Assembly (NCBI GenBank): GCA_958447915.1 | Contig: CAUDCB010000119.1 | Span: 1-6,171, forward strand | DNA length: 6,171 nucleotides | Source of the DNA: an uncultured Collinsella sp. | GTDB lineage: Bacteria; Actinomycetota; Coriobacteriia; Coriobacteriales; Coriobacteriaceae | Direction: 5' to 3' | Shown: one piece after another, positions 1 through 5,353 of the stretch | Layout of the letters: each line of letters opens with the position of its first letter | Numbering within the stretch: the first letter of the stretch is position 1 | Position numbers and translations under genes: made by a program | Notes under the pieces: generated by a model | The model's database searches: none | What the model was told of the DNA's origin: nothing | The model's input: the letters and a program-made list of their open reading frames with translations, nothing else

Positions 1-509
1 GCCTGGGTCAGGGCGTTTTCGAACAAGTCGGCATCGACACCCATGACGACGTTGGAGAACATCTGGATAAAGCGACGGTAGCTATCCCAGGCAAAGCGCG
101 GGTTCTGCGTCTGCGCGATGAGACCCTGAACGGAGTCGTCGTTGAGACCCAAGTTGAGGACCGTGTCCATCATGCCGGGCATGGAAAACGGAGCGCCCGA
201 GCGAACCGATACGAGCAGCGGATCATTGTCGTCACCGAGCTTCTTGCCACAACGGGCCTCGAGGTCGGCCTCGGCGGCAACGATCTCATCGAGTGCGCCT
301 TCGGGCCAGACGTTGCCGGCACCGGAGTACTCGACGCAAGTCTTGCAGGTAATGGTAAAGCCACCGGGAACCGGCAAGCCGATGCGGCTCATCTCGGCAA
401 GGTTTGCGCCCTTGCCGCCAAGCACGAAGTTCATGGACTTGTCGCCCTCAGTGACACAGATGCCCTGGGCGTCGGTTCCAAAACGGTAAACCCTCTTGCA
501 ATCGCTCAC
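1..509 (-). CDS. ppdK: Pyruvate, phosphate dikinase, N-terminal part (runs off the left edge)
   Basis: PPDK interconverts pyruvate + ATP + phosphate and phosphoenolpyruvate + AMP + pyrophosphate in the cytoplasm. 169 N-terminal codons of a family usually about 870-900 residues long are visible; the rest lies beyond base 1. The visible part is the start of the ATP-grasp nucleotide-binding domain. The GGKGANLAEM loop at residues 31-40 carries the ATP-contacting lysine (K33). SVRSGA at 101-106 carries the ATP-binding arginine (R103), followed by the signature SMPGMMDTVLNLGLND. The swivelling phosphohistidine and pyruvate domains are not visible. The start is GTG at 509-507, chosen because AAGGGG (522-517) sits 7 bases upstream and because the nearby ATG at 526 is out of frame and stops after six codons. 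ppsR lies upstream on the same strand, and its product controls PPDK by phosphorylating a threonine beside the catalytic histidine. A 297-base non-coding gap suggests ppdK has its own promoter. Confidence 0.97.
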   Translation of the reverse strand, partial: MSDCKRVYRFGTDAQGICVTEGDKSMNFVLGGKGANLAEMSRIGLPVPGGFTITCKTCVEYSGAGNVWPEGALDEIVAAEADLEARCGKKLGDDNDPLLVSVRSGAPFSMPGMMDTVLNLGLNDDSVQGLIAQTQNPRFAWDSYRRFIQMFSNVVMGVDADLFENALTQ

Positions 510-516
510 GATACTT

Positions 517-522
517 CCCCTT
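517..522 (-). promoter_or_regulatory. Ribosome binding site of ppdK
   Basis: On the minus strand AAGGGG lies 7 bases before the GTG at 509-507. It is the only good Shine-Dalgarno match near the first in-frame start and fixes GTG rather than ATG as the start of ppdK. Confidence 0.65.
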
Positions 523-542
523 CCATGCGCTCTCGCGCACGA
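523..542 (-). promoter_or_regulatory. Hairpin with GAGA tetraloop next to the ppdK ribosome binding site
   Basis: In the minus-strand RNA, TGCGC (539-535) pairs with GCGCA (530-526) across a GAGA loop of the stable GNRA class. The stem can extend by G-U, C-G and U-G pairs to about 8 bp, ending at base 523, directly against the AAGGGG Shine-Dalgarno. The pairing is visible in the sequence. A role in translation control or mRNA stability is inference. Confidence 0.4.
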
Positions 543-558
543 CCGTGGTAACGAATCG

Positions 559-598
559 ACCCGCCGGATGCGGGCCGTGAGGGAACTATACGGCGGGT
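559..598 (-). promoter_or_regulatory. Inverted repeat with competing pairings in the presumed ppdK leader
   Basis: ACCCGCCG (559-566) and CGGCGGGT (591-598) are a perfect 8-bp inverted repeat around a 24-base loop. A shorter stem, CCCGC (560-564) with GCGGG (570-574), uses the same left arm, so the two structures exclude each other. There is no T-run beyond the stem in the minus direction, so it is not a standard terminator. Between the arms the minus strand has TATAGT (590-585), which resembles a -10 box, but I see no matching -35. Confidence 0.35.
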
Positions 599-631
599 TT
601 TGAGCGGGCTTGAGCAGAGGGTGCGCGGTTT

Positions 632-670
632 GGTAAACGTGCTAAAACTGGCGGTAAACGGTAGGTAAAG
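632..670 (-). repeat. Phased direct repeats (minus-strand CGTTTACC type) upstream of ppdK
   Basis: On the plus strand GGTAAACG occurs at 632-639 and 653-660, and GGTAAAG at 664-670. The offsets are 21 and 11 bases, close to whole helical turns. A fourth GGTAAA occurs at 720 but is out of phase. Repeats on one face of the helix upstream of a metabolic gene resemble an operator array. The regulator is unknown and the role is inferred. Confidence 0.35.
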
Positions 671-684
671 GTGGTTACCTTATG

Positions 685-693
685 AAGATACCA
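685..693 (-). promoter_or_regulatory. Candidate extended -10 promoter of ppdK
   Basis: The minus strand reads TGGTATCTT (693-685), which fits a TGn-TATnnT extended -10. The hexamer about 17 bases upstream, AACCTG (713-708), is a poor -35. If real, transcription would start near 678 and the TTTACC repeats would lie just downstream, where a repressor would block the polymerase. This is a weak call from consensus resemblance only. Confidence 0.25.
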
Positions 694-757
694 CTAGACT
701 GTAATTGCAGGTTAAAAGCGGTAAAAACTGCTAAATCGCTTTATCAGAACTAGTCAT

Positions 758-803
758 CTGGGGTGATTTTTTAATCCCCGTCCCAGAAAAATCATCCCAG
801 AAA
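758..803. repeat. Compact inverted/direct-repeat element just downstream of ppsR
   Basis: CTGGGGTGATTTTT (758-771) and AAAAATCATCCCAG (787-800) form a 14-bp inverted repeat with one mismatch, which is a G-U wobble in plus-strand RNA and A-C in minus-strand RNA. The loop is 15 bases. TCCCAGAAA also occurs twice in direct orientation, at 781-789 and 795-803. The element begins a few bases after the ppsR stop. It could serve as a 3'-end hairpin for the ppsR transcript, but neither strand has the T-run of an intrinsic terminator. It may instead be a copy of a dispersed intergenic repeat. The surroundings are AT-rich: 47 G or C in the 120 bases 681-800. Confidence 0.5.
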
Positions 804-806
804 GGA

Positions 807-1682
807 CTACTGCAGTTGAGCGCGACGGGCGGCACGGCGGGCCCTGGCTTCCTGAATCTCTTCGAGGTGGGCAATGATCTCGGCAGCGCTTTCCTCGATG
901 GCCTTGCCGTCGGTACGCACCACAAAGCAGCCTAGACGCTTCATGAGGGCACGAGCTTCCTCGAGCTCGCTGCGCACGCTCTCGGGCTCGGCATAGGAGC
1001 CGGCAACGGCACGGGCGTAGTCATCGCCCAAGCGGCTATCGCGAATCTCAGAAATAACGTCGACGGTCGAAATCAGACCGAATAACCGCATCGGGTCGAC
1101 CTCGTAAATCGACTTGGGCGGCTCCATGCCATGGGACAAAGGAACATTGGCAACCTTGTAGCCCTGATAGGCCAAATACATCGACAGCGGCGTCTTGGAC
1201 GTACGCGATACGCCCAGCAGCACGATATCGGCACCCGACAGATCGTCGCAACCGCGCCCGTCATCGTGCTCAACGAAATACTCCATGGCCTCAATGCGAT
1301 GGAAATAGCGGTCGTCGGTCTTGTGAATCACGCCCGCGACGCCCTTGGGCGGCACACCGATGAGCGACGACAGCACAGCGAGCGTCGGACCGATCAGGTC
1401 GACCGAGCGAATGTGCAGCATGCCCAAGTAGTCGAGCACACGAGCACGAAGGGCCGGATCGACGATGGTGTGGAACACGGCGATATCGCGATGGTCGGCA
1501 TCGACGCGCGGCCCCACAAATGACTTGACCTGCTCCACGGAGGTCACCTTGGGCAGGCGCAAAACGTGAAAAGCCCCTTCATCAAATTGCCCGGACGCCG
1601 CAAGCACCACCTCACAAGCGGTATCACCGAGCGAGTCGGAGATAACGATAACGGTGGGACGAGCGGTGACCGGGCAATCCAT
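807..1682 (-). CDS. ppsR: Pyruvate, phosphate dikinase regulatory protein (bifunctional kinase/phosphorylase)
   Basis: This cytoplasmic enzyme of the DUF299/PPSR family inactivates PPDK by ADP-dependent phosphorylation of an active-site threonine and reactivates it by phosphate-dependent removal of that group. At 291 residues it is close to the family's 270-280. The N-terminal VIVISDSLGDTA (residues 11-22) matches the family's opening motif. The P-loop-like GVSRTSKT (157-164) follows the hydrophobic strand ADIVLL and precedes PLSMYLA, the most diagnostic stretch. The last 17 residues are arginine-rich (EARARRAARR), slightly longer than usual. The ATG at 1682 is supported by AAAAGGAG ending 6 bases upstream. 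The gene starts 34 bases after the glyS stop and is probably transcribed with it. The downstream neighbour on the same strand is its substrate gene ppdK, which argues for PPDK rather than PEP synthase as target. Confidence 0.96.
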   Translation of the reverse strand: MDCPVTARPTVIVISDSLGDTACEVVLAASGQFDEGAFHVLRLPKVTSVEQVKSFVGPRVDADHRDIAVFHTIVDPALRARVLDYLGMLHIRSVDLIGPTLAVLSSLIGVPPKGVAGVIHKTDDRYFHRIEAMEYFVEHDDGRGCDDLSGADIVLLGVSRTSKTPLSMYLAYQGYKVANVPLSHGMEPPKSIYEVDPMRLFGLISTVDVISEIRDSRLGDDYARAVAGSYAEPESVRSELEEARALMKRLGCFVVRTDGKAIEESAAEIIAHLEEIQEARARRAARRAQLQ

Positions 1683-1695
1683 GCGGGGCTCCTTT

Positions 1696-1709
1696 TGCGC
1701 TTATGCGCA
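1696..1709 (-). promoter_or_regulatory. Small hairpin between glyS and ppsR
   Basis: In minus-strand RNA TGCGC (1709-1705) pairs with GCGCA (1700-1696) around an ATAA loop, directly against the AAAAGGAG ribosome binding site of ppsR. Its stem sequence equals that of the hairpin in front of ppdK at 526-539. With only 5 bp and no T-run it is not a terminator. Chance is possible in GC-rich DNA. Confidence 0.3.
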
Positions 1710-1716
1710 GGCTAGC

Positions 1717-3813
1717 TTACTTTTTGCGGGCAAGCTCACCGATGTTGGCGATGCCGGAGAAAACGGCCTCGAAGCGGTTGAGCAGCTTAAGGCGATTATC
1801 GCGAAGCTGCTCGTCCTTGTCCATGACCATGACCTCATCGAAGAAGCGGTCGATGGGGGCACGCAAGGCGGCGAGGGCAGCAAATGCGGCCGGGTAATCC
1901 TCGGCAGCAAGGGCGGCATCGACAGCGGTCTGGGCAGCCTCGGACGCATCGGCAAGCGCGAGCTCGGCCTCGCCCATCAGGCTGCGATCGTACTCCGCAC
2001 CCAGCTCGGGCTTGGAGATGTGCGCGGCGCGGGCATAGGCGGTAGCCAGGTTGTCGAAGGTCTCGGCATCGTTCTTGCGGGCCTCGTCGAGCGCGGCGCA
2101 GCGGGCGAAGAAGACGGACGGGGCGATGATGTGCACCGCGGAGACGGCGGCGACGGAATCGGCAGGAATCTTCTCGTCGCGGGCCATGCTCACCAAGCGG
2201 CCATGGAAGAAGTCACGGACCTGCTGGGCGACCTCAGTGGCATTGAACTCAATGCCCTGCTCGCTATAGTGCTCGAGGGCGAAGTCGATGAGCGACGTGG
2301 GGTCGATCGGCAGGCGGTCGCGCAGGATGTTGATGATGCCGATAGCGGCACGACGCAGCGCATAGGGGTCCGAAGAGCCGGTCGGGGGCTCGCCGATGGA
2401 AAAGATACCGGCGATGGTATCGAGCTTGTCGGCGCAGGCCACGATGCAGCCAGCGGTGCCCTCGGGCAGCTCGTCACCGGCAAAGCGGGGACGATAGTGA
2501 TCACGAATAGCATGGGTGACCTCGTCGTTCTCCCCCATCGCGGTCGCGTAATAACCGCCCATCACGCCCTGCTGACTCGTGAACTCGACGACGGCGTTGG
2601 ACACCAGGTCGGCCTTGCACAGGTGCGCGGCGCGAGCAGCGTCGGCGGCAAGATGGGCGCCCAGGTGAGCCTCGCGGGCGATAGCGAGCGCGAGCTGCTC
2701 GATGCGCTCGGACTTGGCGAGCACACTACCGAGCTTCTCCTGGAAGGCAACCTTGGCCAGACGCTCACGGAACTCGTCGAGGGAGATCTTCAGGTCCTCC
2801 TCGTAGAAGAACTTTGCGTCGTCCAGACGGGCGCGCACGACGCGCTCGTTGCCGTCGATCACGCGCTCGGCGTTCTCGGGCTTGCTGTTGGAGACGACCA
2901 CAAACTCACGCGTGAGCTTGCCCTCGCCGTCATAGATTGGGAAGTAGCGCTGGTTGGTGAGCATGGACTCGCAGATGATCTCGTGCGGGACCTTGAGGAA
3001 CTCCTCATCGAAGGTACCGACGAGCACCGTCGGCCACTCGCAGAGGTTAATAACCTCCTCGAAGACCTTCTTGGGCGTATCGACATGGCAGCCGGGACGG
3101 GCGGCCTCGACCTCAGCGATACCGGCAAGGATGGCCTCACGACGACGCTCGGCAGAAAGCACGCCGGCGTCCTCGAGCACCTGCTCGTAGACGGCGGGGC
3201 TGGCAACCACATGGTCACCAGGGCCAAGTACGCGATGACCGCGCGTGGTGTTGCCGCTCGTCACGTCGGCAAACGACACGGGCACGACGTCCTCGCCCAG
3301 AAGGCAGCAGATCCAACGGACCGGACGAACAAAGGTCGCATGCTCGTGGCCCCAGCGCTGACTACGGTAGTTGGGCCACTGCAGGCCGGCGATGGTCTTC
3401 TCGCACAGGGCCGTCAGGATCGGGGTGGCCGGGGCGGAAGGAATGTTCTTCTCGGCAAAGACGTACTCACGGCCGTCGGTGTCCTCGCGACGGACCAGAT
3501 CCTCGGCAGCCACACCGCACTTGCGGGCGAAGCCCTGGGCGGCCTTGGTGGCGTTACCGTCAGCGTCGAAGGCGATGTTTGCCGCAGGGCCACGCTTGAC
3601 CTCGTGAACCTCATCGGTCGCGGTGGCGACGTCGGCAACGAGCGCAGCCAGGCGACGCGGGCTCGAGATCACGCGGACCTCGCCGTGGGCAAGACCTGCC
3701 TCGTCGAGACCTTTGGCGATCATGGTGCCAAGCTGCTTGACGGCATTGTTCAGCGGTGCAGAGGGCATTTCCTCCGTACCGATCTCAAACAGGAAATCCT
3801 TAGCGTCTGCCAT
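1717..3813 (-). CDS. glyS: Glycyl-tRNA synthetase beta subunit
   Basis: GlyS is the large subunit of the heterotetrameric (alpha2beta2) glycyl-tRNA synthetase; it binds tRNA-Gly while the alpha subunit carries the aminoacylation site. The 698 residues are full length for the family (about 690). Recognisable blocks are the N-terminal FLFEIGTEEMPS (residues 8-19), WGHEHATFVRPVRW (154-167), LTNQRYFPIYD (285-295), QGVMGGYYA (415-423), and the highly conserved ADKLDTIAGIF...PTGSSDPYALRRAA (461-490). A helical C-terminal DALR-type anticodon-binding region ends in RLKLLNRF (674-681). The ATG at 3813 is preceded by GAGGTGG (3828-3822), 8 bases upstream inside the end of glyQ, and lies 3 bases after the glyQ stop, so the two subunits are probably translationally coupled. 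The gene contains no TTA, CTA or TCA codon, which leaves a very long open frame on the opposite strand. Confidence 0.98.
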   Translation of the reverse strand: MADAKDFLFEIGTEEMPSAPLNNAVKQLGTMIAKGLDEAGLAHGEVRVISSPRRLAALVADVATATDEVHEVKRGPAANIAFDADGNATKAAQGFARKCGVAAEDLVRREDTDGREYVFAEKNIPSAPATPILTALCEKTIAGLQWPNYRSQRWGHEHATFVRPVRWICCLLGEDVVPVSFADVTSGNTTRGHRVLGPGDHVVASPAVYEQVLEDAGVLSAERRREAILAGIAEVEAARPGCHVDTPKKVFEEVINLCEWPTVLVGTFDEEFLKVPHEIICESMLTNQRYFPIYDGEGKLTREFVVVSNSKPENAERVIDGNERVVRARLDDAKFFYEEDLKISLDEFRERLAKVAFQEKLGSVLAKSERIEQLALAIAREAHLGAHLAADAARAAHLCKADLVSNAVVEFTSQQGVMGGYYATAMGENDEVTHAIRDHYRPRFAGDELPEGTAGCIVACADKLDTIAGIFSIGEPPTGSSDPYALRRAAIGIINILRDRLPIDPTSLIDFALEHYSEQGIEFNATEVAQQVRDFFHGRLVSMARDEKIPADSVAAVSAVHIIAPSVFFARCAALDEARKNDAETFDNLATAYARAAHISKPELGAEYDRSLMGEAELALADASEAAQTAVDAALAAEDYPAAFAALAALRAPIDRFFDEVMVMDKDEQLRDNRLKLLNRFEAVFSGIANIGELARKK

Positions 3814-3816
3814 GGC

Positions 3817-4728
3817 TTACGCCACCTCGCCTTCCTGGTCGGCATTCTCGTTGACTCCGGCGACCTCGGCCATGTAGGCCTCGCAGCACGCCTTAGCGAC
3901 GGCGCGGACGCGCAGGATGTAGTTGGCACGCTCGACCGCGGACAGCGCGCCGCGGGCATCGAGCAGATTGAAAGCGTGGCTGCACTTCATGACGCAGTCG
4001 TATGCGGGCAGCGGTAGCTTGCGCTCCAGGCAGGAATGGCACTCGGCCTCGTAGTCGTCAAACTTCTGACGCATCATCTCGACGTTGGCGACCTCAAAGT
4101 TGTAAGCACTGAACTCGCGCTCGTTCTCGAGGAACACGTCGCCATAGGTCATGGGCGTGCCGTCGGGCAGGTAGCTCCACACCAGGTCGTAGACCGAGTT
4201 GACGCCCTGGGCGTACATGGCGATACGCTCCAGGCCATAGGTGATCTCGACGGGCACGGGGTCGACCTCGATGCCGCCCACCTGCTGGAAGTACGTAAAC
4301 TGCGTGACCTCCATGCCATTGAGCCAGACCTCCCAGCCAAGGCCCCAGGCGCCGAGCGTCGGGCTCTCCCAGTCGTCCTCGACAAAGCGGACGTCATGGT
4401 CGTTGGGGTCCAGGCCAATGGCGGCAAGAGACCCCAGGTAGAGCTCCTGGGCGTTGACCGGCGAGGGCTTGATGAGCACCTGGAACTGATAATAGTGCTG
4501 CATGCGGTTGGGGTTCTCGCCGTAGCGGCCGTCGGCGGGACGGCGGCAGGGCTGCGCATAGCAGGTGCGCCACTCGGCGGGACCGAGCGAGCGCAGCGTG
4601 GTCGCGGTGTGGAAGGTACCGGCACCGACCTCGGAGTCATAGGGCTGCATAATGACGCAGCCCTGCTCGCCCCAGTACTGCTGGAGGCGCAGGATGATGT
4701 CTTGGAAGGAAAGCGATGAAGCGTTCAT
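3817..4728 (-). CDS. glyQ: Glycyl-tRNA synthetase alpha subunit
   Basis: GlyQ is the catalytic class II subunit that forms glycyl-adenylate and charges tRNA-Gly together with GlyS. The 303 residues fit the family (about 290-305). The near-invariant N-terminal FQDIILRLQQYW (residues 8-19) and QPYDSEVGAGTFHTAT (28-43) are present. The motif 2 region reads QPCRRPADGRYGENPNR (59-75), followed by QHYYQFQV. LGWEVWLNGMEVTQFTYFQQVGG starts near 130 and the motif 3-type GLERIA is at 165-170. C59 and C63 of this count are not needed for identification; the block differs from the common QPSRRPTDGRYGENPNR only at S/C and T/A. The ATG at 4728 has GAGGGG (4745-4740) 11 bases upstream, a longer spacing than usual. 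The 59-base gap to lepB is too short for a glycine T-box, so this common control of glyQS is absent next to the gene. Confidence 0.98.
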   Translation of the reverse strand: MNASSLSFQDIILRLQQYWGEQGCVIMQPYDSEVGAGTFHTATTLRSLGPAEWRTCYAQPCRRPADGRYGENPNRMQHYYQFQVLIKPSPVNAQELYLGSLAAIGLDPNDHDVRFVEDDWESPTLGAWGLGWEVWLNGMEVTQFTYFQQVGGIEVDPVPVEITYGLERIAMYAQGVNSVYDLVWSYLPDGTPMTYGDVFLENEREFSAYNFEVANVEMMRQKFDDYEAECHSCLERKLPLPAYDCVMKCSHAFNLLDARGALSAVERANYILRVRAVAKACCEAYMAEVAGVNENADQEGEVA

Positions 4729-4787
4729 GCCTCTAATATCCCCTCGTCGAAACGATTACACGGTTAGGTACTGTACTATAGCGGTTT

Positions 4788-5351
4788 TTAGTCGATAGCG
4801 CCGATGCGGTTGAGCGGCCAGTAGCGAACGAGTGCCACGGCCATTAAATCGGAGCGGTCGACCGGCCCAAAATAGCGGGAGTCGGCTGAGTTCTCTCGGT
4901 TGTCGCCCATCACCCACACACACCCGTCGGGGACGGTGTAGGGATAGCTCACCTGGGCGCCGGGCGCCTGGACCGAAAGCGGCCAGCTCATGCCCGTGGT
5001 ATAGTCCTCGTCGAGCGCTTGGCCGTCAACGACCACCTTGCCGTCCTGCAGGTCGACCGTCTGGCCGGCCGTGGCAATAACGCGCTTGACAAGAACATCA
5101 TGCTCGGACGTAGCATCGGGGTTGTGGAACACGACGATATCGCCCTGCTTGACGGGCTGACCGAGCTCGAGGCTCACCTTTTGCGCCAGGATCTGATCGC
5201 CAATCTCGATCGTGTCCTCCATAGAGCCGGTGGGCACCACAAAGGGCTCGACCACAAAGGTGCGGATCAGGAAGGTGGCCACGAGCGCGATTGCGATGAC
5301 CGCGATCCACTCAAAAGCGCCCCTCAACGCGGAATGTTGCGTAGGAACCAT
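4788..5351 (-). CDS. lepB: Type I signal peptidase
   Basis: This membrane-anchored serine protease removes signal peptides from secreted proteins on the outer face of the cytoplasmic membrane. From the ATG at 5351 it has 187 residues. One N-terminal membrane helix, roughly residues 13-33 (WIAVIAIALVATFLI), is followed by the catalytic serine in PTGSMEDT (S43), the general-base lysine in VLVKRVIATAG (K89), and the box GDNRENSADSR (149-159). Its short length without a large insertion is typical of Gram-positive enzymes. A GTG at 5357 would add two residues and overlap the trmD stop by 4 bases. AGGAG (5361-5357) is well spaced for the ATG but runs into the GTG, so the ATG is preferred. Either way lepB is tightly coupled to trmD. 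Confidence 0.95.
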   Translation of the reverse strand: MVPTQHSALRGAFEWIAVIAIALVATFLIRTFVVEPFVVPTGSMEDTIEIGDQILAQKVSLELGQPVKQGDIVVFHNPDATSEHDVLVKRVIATAGQTVDLQDGKVVVDGQALDEDYTTGMSWPLSVQAPGAQVSYPYTVPDGCVWVMGDNRENSADSRYFGPVDRSDLMAVALVRYWPLNRIGAID

Positions 5352-5353
5352 AC

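Larger units (their letters stand above)
510..806. other. Intergenic region between ppsR and ppdK
   Basis: These 297 bases form the only long gap in the window. From the ppsR side it holds the inverted/direct-repeat element (758-803), an AT-rich stretch with a weak extended -10 (685-693), phased TTTACC repeats (632-670), a GC-rich leader with competing hairpins (559-598), and a hairpin plus ribosome binding site before ppdK (517-542). I find no convincing intrinsic terminator and no supported gene; a 23-codon plus-strand frame at 682-753 is doubtful. Confidence 0.6.

Noticed and set aside
142..489. A 115-codon plus-strand frame opposite ppdK
   Set aside because: The minus strand gives a clear PPDK N-terminus through this region; the plus-strand protein is Ser/Pro-rich and looks like antisense translation.
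758..800. Intrinsic terminator for the ppsR transcript
   Set aside because: The stem is good, but neither strand has a run of T directly after it, and the T/A tracts lie inside the stem. It is kept as a repeat, not called a terminator.
1131..1523. A 130-codon plus-strand frame opposite ppsR
   Set aside because: It lies wholly inside ppsR, which is well supported by family motifs. The translation has no recognisable features.
1654..4017. A 787-codon open frame on the plus strand, opposite glyS and the end of glyQ
   Set aside because: Its codons are the exact reverse complements of the glyS and glyQ codons. It is open because glyS has no TTA, CTA or TCA codons, as expected in a GC-rich gene. 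The translation is low-complexity in Gly, Leu, Asp and Val, matches no family I know, and glyS is unambiguous.
4036..4719. A 227-codon plus-strand frame opposite glyQ
   Set aside because: It is in the same antisense register as the longer frame and interrupted only by a single CTA codon of glyQ. It is a shadow of glyQ with no independent support.
4729..4787. Possible glycine T-box leader before glyQ
   Set aside because: The gap is only 59 bases, too short for a T-box. I do not see a T-box sequence or a terminator/antiterminator pair.
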